Notes: generated by a model from the letters alone, not told the origin. 12,679 bases of DNA from Acidobacteriaceae bacterium (GCA_003133425.1 PKXI01000140.1:8280-20958), one strand, 5' to 3'; positions 1 to 7,510 are shown, numbered from the stretch's first letter. Numbers and translations are program-made.

Positions 1-59
1 GCCGTGCCGAAAATGCCAAGGTTTTAATCGGGCTTTAGCCCCTGAGGGATGTTTCTGCC
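1..59. repeat. Partial composite palindromic (REP-like) intergenic repeat
   Basis: The window opens with GCCGTGCC, which reads as the right arm of a GGCACGGC...GCCGTGCC palindrome whose left arm lies outside the window. About 21 bases on there is a second small palindrome (GGGC TTTA GCCC, 30-41), then CTGAGGGATGTTTC. The right edge of the window (12593-12679) has the same order: a GGCACGAC...GTCGTGCC hairpin, a spacer, GGGCCTTAGC, then GTTTC. I infer one dispersed repeat family. Such elements resemble REP sequences mobilised by RAYT (TnpA-REP) transposases, but no such gene lies here. Confidence 0.5.
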
Positions 60-119
60 TCTATACCGTCAGGAGAACGGCCTTAGCGCGCGAAGTTTCC
101 CTGCAAGAAAGGACTGACG

Positions 120-899
120 ATGCCCCATCAAGGAAAAGTAGCTCTGGTGACGGGCGGTGCACGCGGCATTGGCCTCGGCATCGCGCTCAAGTTGGCGGAC
201 GCAGGCTTCACTCTTGTAATCTCGGGTCGCCGCCCGTTCGAAGAAGTTCAACCCGCTCTCAATGAAATCAAAAAGCGTAGCGGCGCCTCCATCTATATTC
301 AGGCGGACGTATCGGACGGCTCTGACCGCGCCCGCCTCCTGCTTGCAGCGGAAGAAAGCCTCGGTAGGCTCGACGTCCTCGTGAACAACGCAGGCATCGC
401 CCCGCGCGTGCGCGCCGATATTCTCGACGCCCGCGAAGAGAGCTTCGACGAGTTGATCGCGACCAATCTCAAGGGGCCGTATTTCCTCACGCAGTCCGTT
501 GCGGCATGGATGATTCGCCAACATGCGACCGACCCTCAAGTCCATCGCGCCATCATCAACATCAGTTCCGTATCAGCCACTGTCGCCAGCGTAAACAGGG
601 GCGACTATTGCATCTCCAAGGCGGGCATCGCCATGGCAACACGTCTCTGGGCGGTGCGTCTCGCGGAATACGGCATCGGCGTCTACGAAGTGCGTCCCGG
701 CATCATCGAGACCGACATGACTGCCGGCGTCCGGGACAAGTACGACGCACTGATTGAATCAGGACTGCTGCTCGAAAAGCGATGGGGAACTCCCGCGGAC
801 GTGGGCAGAGCCGTCTGTCTTCTGGCGAAAGGCGAACTGCCTTATGCAACCGGCTCCGTGTTAAATGTGGACGGCGGACTCACATTGCCGAGGCTGTAG
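120..899 (+). CDS. SDR-family NAD(P)-dependent oxidoreductase (FabG-like 3-ketoacyl reductase type)
   Basis: A 259-residue protein, the usual length for a classical short-chain dehydrogenase. Visible motifs are the Rossmann nucleotide-binding TGGARGIG (11-18), a pair of Arg at 37-38 after strand beta-2 that favours NADP(H), Asp63 in QADVSD, NNAG (89-92), Asn116, the catalytic Ser around 149-150, and Tyr163/Lys167 in YCISK. The C-terminal GSVLNVDGG is also typical. It resembles the provisional 3-ketoacyl-ACP reductase group with the NRG(D/E)YCISKAG signature. Ketoacyl-ACP is unlikely to be the true substrate, because no fatty-acid gene is near; the next gene is a carboxylate/sugar-acid-type symporter 28 bases downstream, so reduction or oxidation of an imported hydroxy or keto compound is my inference. 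The ATG at 120 has an AAGGA ribosome site 7 bases upstream. Confidence 0.9.
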   Translation: MPHQGKVALVTGGARGIGLGIALKLADAGFTLVISGRRPFEEVQPALNEIKKRSGASIYIQADVSDGSDRARLLLAAEESLGRLDVLVNNAGIAPRVRADILDAREESFDELIATNLKGPYFLTQSVAAWMIRQHATDPQVHRAIINISSVSATVASVNRGDYCISKAGIAMATRLWAVRLAEYGIGVYEVRPGIIETDMTAGVRDKYDALIESGLLLEKRWGTPADVGRAVCLLAKGELPYATGSVLNVDGGLTLPRL

Positions 900-927
900 C
901 GCGACCCGAACACCCCGGAAGGAACGC

Positions 928-2190
928 ATGGATAAGTCACCGCAGATCGCGGAGCAGACCGGTGCAGCCGCCCCGAACGACCCCGCCGCTGCCAGCACTC
1001 CGGCTCCGCTGCAATCGCGATGGGGGTTTGCGGTTTCTTCAGGAATCCTCGGCTGGATACTCGATGCGTTCACATTCTTCATTCTCATTTTTGTCGTGGA
1101 CGCGCTGGCCGCCGACTTTCATGTAGCCAAGGCCGCCATTGTCTGGAGCATCACCATCACGTTGGCCACCCGGCCCATCGGTGCACTGATTCTCGGCTCA
1201 ATGGCAGACAGGTTCGGACGCCGCCGTCCGCTGATTGCCTGCGTTCTTTTCTTCTCCGTCTTCACGGCGCTCACACCGTTTGCGCCAAACTACACGGTGT
1301 TTATTCTCTGTCGTGCGCTTTATGGCATCGGCATGGGAGGCTATTGGGGAATCGGCGCCTCACTCGTAATGGAGAGTTCGCCTCCGCGGTTGCGCGGCCT
1401 GTTCTCTGGAATCATGCAGGCAGGCTACTCGTTCGGATATCTTTTGGCCGCTGTTGCGGTAAGGGCCATCGAGCCGCGCTTTGGCTGGAAATGGATGTTC
1501 CTCTCCAGCCTTTTCATCGCAGGCCTGGTCGCGCTCCTCACCGTTCTTTCGCCGGAGCCTTCAGCAGGAAAGAGAAATCAGAAGGCGAGCTTCGGAGAAA
1601 TTCTGCGCACGCCCTTGCATTACAAGAAAGATTTCGCCTATCTCGTCCTGCTTATGACAGTAATTACCTGCCTGTCGCACGGCACGCAGGACTTATACCC
1701 TGACTTTCTCAAGTCGGTGCATAACTTATCGACCGTTGTCATTTCGAATCTTACCGTCCTCTATAACATAGGCGCTATTTGTGGCTGCTTGGTTGTCGGC
1801 CATTTTTCCGAGAAATTTGGACGCCGTTACAGCATCATGCTGGCCCTGACCATCTCGCTCATCTCCATACCTGCGTGGGCCTTTGGCTCTTCACTGCTTG
1901 TGCTTGCTCTTGGATCCTTCATGATGCAGTTCGGCGTTCAAGGCGTGTTCGGCGTGATTCCTGCGCACCTGAATGAGCTATCGCCGGACCGTGTGCGCAG
2001 CCTCTTTCCGGGCGTGGTCTACCAACTCGGCATGTTGTTCGGCGCACCTTCCGTCGGCATCGAGTTTGCACTTCGGAAGAGTCTCGGCTATCCATGGGCG
2101 CTCACAGCGTTTGAACTTTGCACGATAGCCGCGCTGTTTCTCATCTGTGGATTCGGCCCCGAGAGACGCGGCCGCGCTTTGGTCAGTTAA
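928..2190 (+). CDS. MFS transporter, carboxylate/sialic-acid-type H+ symporter (SHS/JEN-like)
   Basis: A 420-residue inner-membrane protein with about 12 hydrophobic segments. It opens with GWILDAF (around 42-48; Asp46), typical of metabolite:H+ symporters. The MFS signature loop GSMADRFGRRRP (90-101) recurs in degenerate form as GHFSEKFGRR in the second half (291-300). The stretch SHGTQDLYP (250-258) matches most of the JEN lactate/pyruvate transporter motif NXX(S/T)HX(S/T)QD, with Thr in place of the first Asn. A monocarboxylate or sugar-acid substrate is therefore likely, but it could equally be sialate or another organic acid. I chose ATG 928 because GGAAGGA lies 5 bases upstream; the same frame is open back to 865, but that would overlap the SDR gene. 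It sits 28 bases after the SDR stop, so the two probably form an operon. Confidence 0.88.
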   Translation: MDKSPQIAEQTGAAAPNDPAAASTPAPLQSRWGFAVSSGILGWILDAFTFFILIFVVDALAADFHVAKAAIVWSITITLATRPIGALILGSMADRFGRRRPLIACVLFFSVFTALTPFAPNYTVFILCRALYGIGMGGYWGIGASLVMESSPPRLRGLFSGIMQAGYSFGYLLAAVAVRAIEPRFGWKWMFLSSLFIAGLVALLTVLSPEPSAGKRNQKASFGEILRTPLHYKKDFAYLVLLMTVITCLSHGTQDLYPDFLKSVHNLSTVVISNLTVLYNIGAICGCLVVGHFSEKFGRRYSIMLALTISLISIPAWAFGSSLLVLALGSFMMQFGVQGVFGVIPAHLNELSPDRVRSLFPGVVYQLGMLFGAPSVGIEFALRKSLGYPWALTAFELCTIAALFLICGFGPERRGRALVS

Positions 2191-2201
2191 GCCGCATCGA
2201 C

Positions 2202-2579
2202 TTATTTTCGGTCATCGACAATGGTGCGGAGTTCCGCAGCGATCGAAACCATTCGGTCCCCGGTAGCGGAGTCAGGAGTGTTTTCGCTTTCAGAAAGCAG
2301 CTCGAACTCACGAGCGAGCTCGGTGCCACGTGCGAGGTTGAATGTGCCGAGTGTTCCGGCAAGCTTGTGCGCCGCGTCGTGGGCAGCGTCACGTTGCGCT
2401 GCCGAGAAATCGTTTGCCGCACAGGCCGCGGCCGCGGTCGCAAGCAGTTCAACCCGATTCCGAATCTCCGGCTGAAAGCGTGTCCACAGCATGTCAAGAG
2501 CCGAAGCGAGGTTGGGAGCCGCAGCAGGATTGGAGTGGATATTGCGATCGGGCTGCGCGCCGGGATCCATAGTGAACAA
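2202..2579 (-). CDS. Hpt (histidine phosphotransfer) domain protein
   Basis: A small 125-residue, mainly helical protein consisting of one Hpt domain. The phosphoacceptor region is AHKLAGTLGTFNLARG, with His71 in the position of the Hpt consensus (A)H(x)L(K/A)G. It probably shuttles phosphate between a receiver domain of the hybrid kinase and a free receiver protein. The start is a TTG at 2579, preferred because GGAAG at the very end of the upstream receiver gene lies 8 bases before it; an in-frame ATG three codons later (2570) has no good ribosome site. Only 5 bases separate it from the receiver gene, so translation is probably coupled. Its 3' end faces the MFS gene, 11 bases apart, with no terminator hairpin seen between them. 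Confidence 0.85.
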   Translation of the reverse strand: MFTMDPGAQPDRNIHSNPAAAPNLASALDMLWTRFQPEIRNRVELLATAAAACAANDFSAAQRDAAHDAAHKLAGTLGTFNLARGTELAREFELLSESENTPDSATGDRMVSIAAELRTIVDDRK

Positions 2580-2584
2580 TGCGT

Positions 2585-2959
2585 TTACTTCCAGCCCAGT
2601 ACATCTGCAATCTGGTCGGAGAGGGTCAGAGGGTCAAACGGCTTGAAGAGAACTGCTTCAACGCCGAGATCGGCAAAGCGCCGCTGGTCGGAGCTTTGCA
2701 CCTTGGCTGTGAGCAGCAGAATAGGAATCTTTGCGGTGGCCGGATTGGCGCGCAGCTCGCGGAAAGTGCTGGGTCCATCCATGCCTGGCATCATGACGTC
2801 GAGAAGGATGGCGTCTGGCTGATGCTCGATGGCGCGGGCCAATCCCTGTGCGCCGGAACTCGCCATTACGACATCCCAGCCCGCGACGCTCTCAAGGCTG
2901 AGAGCCGCCACTTCGCGTATGTCGTCTTCATCGTCAATGATTAGCACTTTATGCGGCAC
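2585..2959 (-). CDS. Single-domain response regulator (CheY-like receiver)
   Basis: A 124-residue stand-alone receiver with no output domain. The acidic pocket is Asp9-Asp10-Glu11 (IIDDEDD), the phosphoacceptor is Asp54 in LLDVMMPGMDG, the switch Thr is Thr84 in LLLTAK, and the conserved Lys is Lys106 in FKPF. It should therefore be phosphorylatable. Signalling would be by protein-protein interaction or by passing phosphate on, since there is no DNA-binding domain. The start is GTG 2959, which gives the canonical short N-terminus before strand beta-1; GAGG lies about 10 bases upstream. It is followed 5 bases later by the Hpt gene and preceded, 160 bases upstream, by the hybrid kinase on the same strand. 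Confidence 0.9.
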   Translation of the reverse strand: MPHKVLIIDDEDDIREVAALSLESVAGWDVVMASSGAQGLARAIEHQPDAILLDVMMPGMDGPSTFRELRANPATAKIPILLLTAKVQSSDQRRFADLGVEAVLFKPFDPLTLSDQIADVLGWK

Positions 2960-3119
2960 TTGAGAAATACCTCATGAACCATTTTGGAGCGTCGGGCCCC
3001 GGTTGTCGATGGGCAACTGGATTGCCTGGGGAATCGGGTAGCGAGTTGAGCAACGCAGAAGCGTGACGGTGAACCAACGATCCGCCGTACGATGGATGCG
3101 GAAGCCACGTTGTCAAACG
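2960..3119. other. Spacer between the hybrid kinase and receiver genes
   Basis: 160 bases without a gene. On the minus strand a TTGACA lies 3 bases after the kinase stop codon (see the promoter entry). A small hairpin, CCGGTTG/CAACTGG with an 8-base loop (2999-3020), lies in the presumed leader of the receiver gene. No U-run follows it, so I do not call it a terminator. Confidence 0.4.
3089..3116 (-). promoter_or_regulatory. Possible promoter for the receiver-Hpt pair
   Basis: On the minus strand a perfect TTGACA (3111-3116) is followed, after 16 bases, by CATCGT (3089-3094), a weak -10 (3 of 6 matches). It lies just after the kinase stop and would give a leader of about 120 bases. It suggests that receiver and Hpt can be expressed separately from the kinase, but the weak -10 keeps confidence low. 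Confidence 0.3.
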
Positions 3120-6100
3120 CTATTGCTGAGCAGGCGCTTCTTCCATCTGGCGCGAGCTGCGCAGCATTGTGAGCACCAGCGCTTCAAGCTGTTGCGGTTG
3201 AACGCGCGCCTTGGCCAAAAAGTGAGTGGGCCCTAGCGTGAGATGACGCCGCTCGGCGGGCGTCAGATCGCGGCCGGAGTAAACAACCAGCGGCAACAGG
3301 GCCAGTGATTCGTGCTGGCGCAGCCAATCAACCACGTTGAAACCATCTCCGTCGGGCAGACCGATGTCGAGAACCAGCAGGTGTGGCCGAAATTTGAAAC
3401 ACGCGTCCAAGGCCTGGTCGAGCGTATATGCCAACTGCACCGCGATGCTTTCGCGCGCAAACACTTTGCCGATTACGCCTGCAAGGTCGCGATCATCTTC
3501 AACAACAAGGACGCGTGCCTTTTCGCCGGGCCCGCAAAGAACGCGCGCCAGTTCAGCGAGAATGGCGTCTTCACTCAGCGGTTTGGCAACCCATCCGTCG
3601 CCTCCCAGCGGCGGTCCATCGGGCAGGTCGCCCGGGCCATGCGGATTGTCAACGCTCAGCAGCACAATCGGTGTGCGCGCTTCTGGATCCAGGCGGCGAA
3701 GCAAGGGCAAAATCTCCCAACCGTTCATGCCGTCCAAAGCGGTGTCGAGCAGGATCGCCTCAACGCCATTGTGAGCTGCGCTTACAGTTTGCTCCACAGT
3801 GGCGGATTCGACGACGCGATAGCCGTGACGGGCCAACTGCGAGGCAATACGGAAGCGGGCATCCGCATTGGCGCCGGCCAGCAGCACCGTCCCCTGTCCC
3901 GGTTCAGTGTCCAGCAGACCAGCGGGCGACTCCAGAGGCGCCGGATGGTAGGGCAGAAAAACGCGGAACGTGGAACCCCGCACCGGATTGCGCTCGGCCC
4001 AAATGCGCCCGGAATGTTGCAGAACAATGGTGCGGCAGATTGCGAGTCCAAGCCCGCTGCCGCCTTTCTGGCGCGAGTCCGAAGCGTCTACCTGCTGGAA
4101 CCGCCCGAAGACAGCCTCAAGCTTGTCGGCGGGAATGCCGCGCCCATGGTCGATCACTGAAAGAGTGACGCCGCTGACGCCGGGCCGCAGCATGATCGAG
4201 ATCGTCGAATTGGGTGGAGAGAACTTCACGGCATTTGAAAGCAGATTGGTGAGCACCTGCAACAGACGATCGGGGTCGGCGTCGACCTCCGTCTGTGTGG
4301 TGTCGTGAATAAGCCGGACTCCCGCTGCCTCGGCCACGGGCTGCATGTCTCCAATAGCCTGGCGCACAATGTCGGATAGCTGCACGGGATGGAAGGCAAG
4401 TGGCTCGCGGCCGCTCTGTATGCGTTCCAGGTCGAGAATGTCGTTGATGAGGCGCACCAGGCGATCGGAGTTGGTGAGCGCGATGCGGAGCAGGTTCGCC
4501 GCCTTTTCGTTTACCTCGCCCAACATGCCAGACGAGAGCAGGCCCAGCGCGCCGCGTATGGAGGTGAGCGGGGTGCGCAACTCGTGGCTCACGGTGGAGA
4601 TGAACTCGTCCTTGAGCCGGTCCAGGGCGTTGCGCTGGCTATTGTCGCGGAAGCTGAGGACAGAACCGGAGAAGTGGCCCTGATCGAGGATAGGAGTGAG
4701 AGCGTATTCGGCGGAAAATGAGCTGCCGTCGGCGCGGAAGATGTTGTCTTCTCCAGCCGAGGCTGCATGGCGGCTTGCAGCGCGTAGCAGTGGGCAATCC
4801 TCAGTGCAGCGCAGGTTGGCAGGCGCGAAACCATGCAACAGTTCATGCACCACCTGGCCCGTCAGCGATGAGGCGGGTGCGCCCAGCAGGCGGGCGGCGG
4901 CGGGGTTTGCAAAGCTCACGAACCCACTGCGGTCTACTCCACAAATGCCGTCGGCCACCGAGTCGAGCAGTATCTCCTGCCGGCGGTAGAGCTCTTCGGC
5001 TCGACCCTGCTCCTGCGAGCGGGCCAGCATCTGGCCGAGCGAGGAGGCCGCGGTCTCAATCGCCGCCATGGCCTCGCGGTCTTCGCGGAGAAAGTACTGG
5101 CAGTAAAACTCCAGCACCGCCAGAACGTTGTTGCCCACGCGCACCGGGACAGCCCAGCCGGAGACCATTTGCTGCTTCAAGGCGGACTGGATGCGCGGGC
5201 TTGCGGGAACAGAATTCAGGTCGGCAATCCAAACCGGACGGCCGTCTTTCCAGGCGCGTCCCGGCAATTCGGCGCCGCCCGCCAGTGTAAGGCCCAGGCT
5301 CTCCTGGATGAGAGTTTCGGCACGGCGGCCCGGAGCGCCCCATGCGGTTGAGAATTCGAGCCGATTCTCTTTGGCGTCAATTCCCCACTTGATGGCCAGG
5401 TCCCATCCCTGGGAGATACAGAGGGCCTCGAGGATGCGCATTGAGGCCACATCGGGAGAGGCATTTTCCCCAACAATCTGGCTCACCACGAGTTGCAGCG
5501 CCAGGCGGTGTTCGCGCTGTTTCTGCTGCGTCACGTCGCGCAGATGGCAGCGCACTGCGAGCGGATTGCCGGCCTTCTGGCGCTGGCTCAGGCTTAGCTC
5601 GAATTCCAGAACGCGGCCGTCAGGAGTGTGATGGCGCAGCGGCGCGCGATCCACCAGTTCGCCGTCGAGTGCGCGGCGAAAGTGTGCTGCCACCTCGGCA
5701 CGGCAACCGGTTCCGAAGAGATCCTCAAACGATTCAAGTACCAGCAGTGCGGCCTGGTCGAGATCAAAGCACCGCTTCCACGCGGGATTGGCATATAGGA
5801 ACCGTCCCGCCGGGCTCAGCGTGGCGATCATTTCGCTGGAGTTCTCAAAGAGATCGAGATAACGCTCCTGAGACTCGCGCAGGGCCTGTTCATGGCGGAG
5901 GGTCGCGCTCTGGTCCGAAGCTACGGCCACCAGGCCGGAGATTGTGCCGGAGCCATCGCGGAGTGCGGAGATGTGCAGAGTGGCGGGGAACACATCGCCA
6001 TTCTTGCGGCGTAACTGCGCTTCGAAGCTGGGGACCATGCTGGGCGGCAGAGCGCGAACGCAATTGAGAAAAGCGGCCAGGCGGCCGGCAGGGGTGGGTT

Positions 6101-6578
6101 CGGGAGGTCGTTGTATATTGCAGAGCTTTTCCATCTCCGCAACAATGCGCGCGCCCTGGCCCCGAGCCAGAATGTCAGTAATGCTGCGCTCGCTCATCAA
6201 CTCCACCGCATCCGAGCCAAGCATGCGCTCGGCTGAAGGGTTCACGTAGATCAGGCGGCCATCCAGCCCGACGGAGAGGATCGCGGGACCAGCCGCATCG
6301 AGCACCTCCTTCAGAGGTTCGGCGGCGGGCGCAGACTGGGAAGCATCGGAATTGCGTTTGGGCATGCGAAGAGCCAGGAGAACAGCGGCACCGCAGGCGG
6401 CAAGAATCAGAAATCCGTCAAAGCGAGGCCCAGCCAGAACGCGCACCACAACCGCGCCAACTGCCAGAACAAGAGCCAGAGCCGCGAGAACCGACCAGAG
6501 GATGAACCCTCCGTTCGGGACCGCTGGTACAGGGTGCGAATTATTGACTGCCGCAATCTCCTCTGATGGCTCCCCCAT
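3120..6578 (-). CDS. Membrane hybrid sensor histidine kinase, PAS-PAS-GAF-PAS-HisKA-HATPase-REC-REC
   Basis: An 1152-residue kinase. Two close membrane helices (about 23-48 and 55-72) leave almost no periplasmic domain, so sensing is probably cytoplasmic. They are followed by PAS (about 88-225), PAS (235-350), GAF (356-520) and PAS (531-648, with Cys591 and Cys595 in CTEDCP). HisKA has the phosphorylated His665 in SHELRTPL. HATPase_c shows an N-box (Asn778, Asn782), DHGRGIP (810-816) and GGSGLGL (839-845). The first receiver (about 896-1016) keeps Asp945 and Lys999 but lacks the acidic pair, with GANAD instead, so it may be inactive. The second (about 1021-1139) has Glu1027-Asp1028-Asp1029, Asp1071, Ser1101 and Lys1123 and looks competent. 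I chose ATG 6578 because GGGGGA lies just upstream; an alternative ATG at 6665 adds 29 residues. Confidence 0.93.
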   Translation of the reverse strand: MGEPSEEIAAVNNSHPVPAVPNGGFILWSVLAALALVLAVGAVVVRVLAGPRFDGFLILAACGAAVLLALRMPKRNSDASQSAPAAEPLKEVLDAAGPAILSVGLDGRLIYVNPSAERMLGSDAVELMSERSITDILARGQGARIVAEMEKLCNIQRPPEPTPAGRLAAFLNCVRALPPSMVPSFEAQLRRKNGDVFPATLHISALRDGSGTISGLVAVASDQSATLRHEQALRESQERYLDLFENSSEMIATLSPAGRFLYANPAWKRCFDLDQAALLVLESFEDLFGTGCRAEVAAHFRRALDGELVDRAPLRHHTPDGRVLEFELSLSQRQKAGNPLAVRCHLRDVTQQKQREHRLALQLVVSQIVGENASPDVASMRILEALCISQGWDLAIKWGIDAKENRLEFSTAWGAPGRRAETLIQESLGLTLAGGAELPGRAWKDGRPVWIADLNSVPASPRIQSALKQQMVSGWAVPVRVGNNVLAVLEFYCQYFLREDREAMAAIETAASSLGQMLARSQEQGRAEELYRRQEILLDSVADGICGVDRSGFVSFANPAAARLLGAPASSLTGQVVHELLHGFAPANLRCTEDCPLLRAASRHAASAGEDNIFRADGSSFSAEYALTPILDQGHFSGSVLSFRDNSQRNALDRLKDEFISTVSHELRTPLTSIRGALGLLSSGMLGEVNEKAANLLRIALTNSDRLVRLINDILDLERIQSGREPLAFHPVQLSDIVRQAIGDMQPVAEAAGVRLIHDTTQTEVDADPDRLLQVLTNLLSNAVKFSPPNSTISIMLRPGVSGVTLSVIDHGRGIPADKLEAVFGRFQQVDASDSRQKGGSGLGLAICRTIVLQHSGRIWAERNPVRGSTFRVFLPYHPAPLESPAGLLDTEPGQGTVLLAGANADARFRIASQLARHGYRVVESATVEQTVSAAHNGVEAILLDTALDGMNGWEILPLLRRLDPEARTPIVLLSVDNPHGPGDLPDGPPLGGDGWVAKPLSEDAILAELARVLCGPGEKARVLVVEDDRDLAGVIGKVFARESIAVQLAYTLDQALDACFKFRPHLLVLDIGLPDGDGFNVVDWLRQHESLALLPLVVYSGRDLTPAERRHLTLGPTHFLAKARVQPQQLEALVLTMLRSSRQMEEAPAQQ

Positions 6579-6607
6579 GGTTCCCCCGGTGCTCAAACAG
6601 AGCTTAA

Positions 6608-6620
6608 GTATCAAAGATAC
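6608..6620. promoter_or_regulatory. Small palindrome in the kinase leader
   Basis: GTATC-AAA-GATAC is a perfect 5+3+5 inverted repeat, 30 bases upstream of the chosen kinase start. It could be an operator or a short leader hairpin, or chance in this locally AT-rich stretch. Confidence 0.25.
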
Positions 6621-6699
6621 AAAAGGCCTCCGCCCAATTGCACTGTGTGCAGGTAGTATATGCATTTGATCGCAGTTCCTCTAGGTAAATCGCAGAGGT

Positions 6700-6727
6700 G
6701 TTCCATGAGGATGGAACGTCCCGTTCC
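6700..6727. promoter_or_regulatory. Candidate operator: overlapping GTTCC/GGAAC palindromes
   Basis: GTTCCAT (6700-6706) and ATGGAAC (6711-6717) form a perfect 7-base inverted repeat with a 4-base spacer. The second arm also pairs with a downstream copy as GGAACG-TCC-CGTTCC (6713-6727). Further GTTCC copies occur at 6675-6679 and 6858-6862. The cluster lies between two divergent genes, as a regulator-binding site would. The protein that would bind is unknown. Confidence 0.4.
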
Positions 6728-6887
6728 TGTCCTGGGTCTGCGTTCGCGGGGTTTCCTTGGAGGCGGTATGTCTATGATTCGATGCTTTCTACCCCGTGGT
6801 GACCGCCTGAAAAGCGCGTCGCCCGCTGCTTCTGAAACCCCCTCCAATTGCGGCCCGGTTCCCGCAAATGAGCCGCTACAAAGTTCG

Positions 6888-6916
6888 TGGCATGCGAAGT
6901 GAACCCATGTTATAGT
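6888..6916 (+). promoter_or_regulatory. Probable promoter of the secreted-protein gene at 6965
   Basis: TATAGT (6911-6916) is a good -10, and TGGCAT (6888-6893) lies 17 bases upstream as a poor -35. Transcription would start near 6923 and give a leader of about 40 bases containing the strong AGGAGG ribosome site at 6952-6957. Confidence 0.4.
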
Positions 6917-6964
6917 CTGACTCTCCCTCGGCTCCAAAACAAAAAATCCCCAGGAGGAATCGAA

Positions 6965-7402
6965 ATGCACTTGGCACGTTGGATAGTCGCTATCTCCACG
7001 CTTGCAATTCCGCTCAACCCGGCATTCGCCCCCCAACAGGCCGCGGCGCAACAGACCGCTGCTCCCGCAATGTCGTCTGGATGTACGGGCAACGTCAACA
7101 TCGTTCGAATCTCTGAGGTCAAATCGGGAATGATGGATAAGTTTCTGGGCGCGGTCGCAGCTCAGCAAGCATGGTATAAAAACGCCGGCACGCCAGACGA
7201 GATCTCAGTCATACGCGTCATGGAACAAAATCCCGACACCAAAGCGTGGGCTCTCTCCGACACGCAGGCCATCACTACGCACGTCATGCCGGCTCGCACC
7301 CAGAGTCTTCCTCACGACGCAGCTTGGGACGCGTTCGTGGCTCTGTTCAAGGACAGCTCCACCATCAAAACTCAATACATCGGTTGCGTCGTTTCAAAGT
7401 AA
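6965..7402 (+). CDS. Small secreted protein with a predicted ferredoxin-like (ABM/NIPSNAP-type) fold
   Basis: A 145-residue protein that I do not recognise with certainty. The first 28-30 residues (MHLARWIVAISTLAIP and a following Ala/Gln-rich stretch) look like a signal peptide, probably cut after an Ala around residue 28. The mature part reads as beta (NVNIVRISEV), helix (GMMDKFLGAVAAQQAWYK), beta (EISVIRVMEQ), a variable middle, helix (DAAWDAFVALFKD) and beta (IKTQYIGCVV). That pattern resembles the dimeric alpha/beta-barrel superfamily, an inference from secondary-structure pattern only. Cys40 and Cys141 flank the domain and could form a disulfide outside the cytoplasm. ATG 6965 is clear: a perfect AGGAGG lies 7 bases upstream. 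The gene stands alone between divergent and downstream promoters. Confidence 0.75.
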   Translation: MHLARWIVAISTLAIPLNPAFAPQQAAAQQTAAPAMSSGCTGNVNIVRISEVKSGMMDKFLGAVAAQQAWYKNAGTPDEISVIRVMEQNPDTKAWALSDTQAITTHVMPARTQSLPHDAAWDAFVALFKDSSTIKTQYIGCVVSK

Positions 7403-7462
7403 CCGGTCTCGCTCGTCCCATTCACTGCGCCAGACACCTCGGATGGGACGAGCGGCTCCCGG
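7403..7462. terminator. Hairpin directly after the 6965-7402 gene (no U-tract)
   Basis: GCTCGTCCCAT (7411-7421) and ATGGGACGAGC (7443-7453) pair perfectly; a C-G pair at 7410/7454 extends the stem to 12 base pairs around a 21-base loop. Self-complementary CCGG copies at 7403-7406 and 7459-7462 could close it further across an internal loop. It begins right at the stop codon. There is no T-run after the stem, so it is not a classical intrinsic terminator; it may protect the 3' end of the mRNA or act with Rho. Confidence 0.5.
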
Positions 7463-7510
7463 CATCCGTGTGCATTCCACCATCGCGGATCGGTAGGCCG
7501 CATCGCTCCC

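Larger units (their letters stand above)
6579..6964. other. Divergent intergenic region between the hybrid kinase and a secreted protein
   Basis: 386 bases with no convincing gene. An 80-codon open frame on the plus strand (6660-6902) has no ribosome site and no recognisable domain. The region should hold the kinase promoter on the minus strand and the promoter of the 6965 gene on the plus strand. It contains the palindromes GTATC-AAA-GATAC (6608-6620) and GTTCCAT-GAGG-ATGGAAC overlapping GGAACG-TCC-CGTTCC (6700-6727), described separately. Confidence 0.6.

Noticed and set aside
69..545. 158-codon minus-strand frame over the SDR gene
   Set aside because: The plus-strand SDR has every family motif; the antisense frame has none.
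6660..6902. 80-codon plus-strand frame in the divergent intergenic region
   Set aside because: No ribosome site, no domain and biased residue content; it covers the palindromic cluster.
6971..6987. Sigma-54-like TGGCACG element
   Set aside because: It lies inside the 5' end of the 6965 coding region and lacks the TTGC half at the right spacing.
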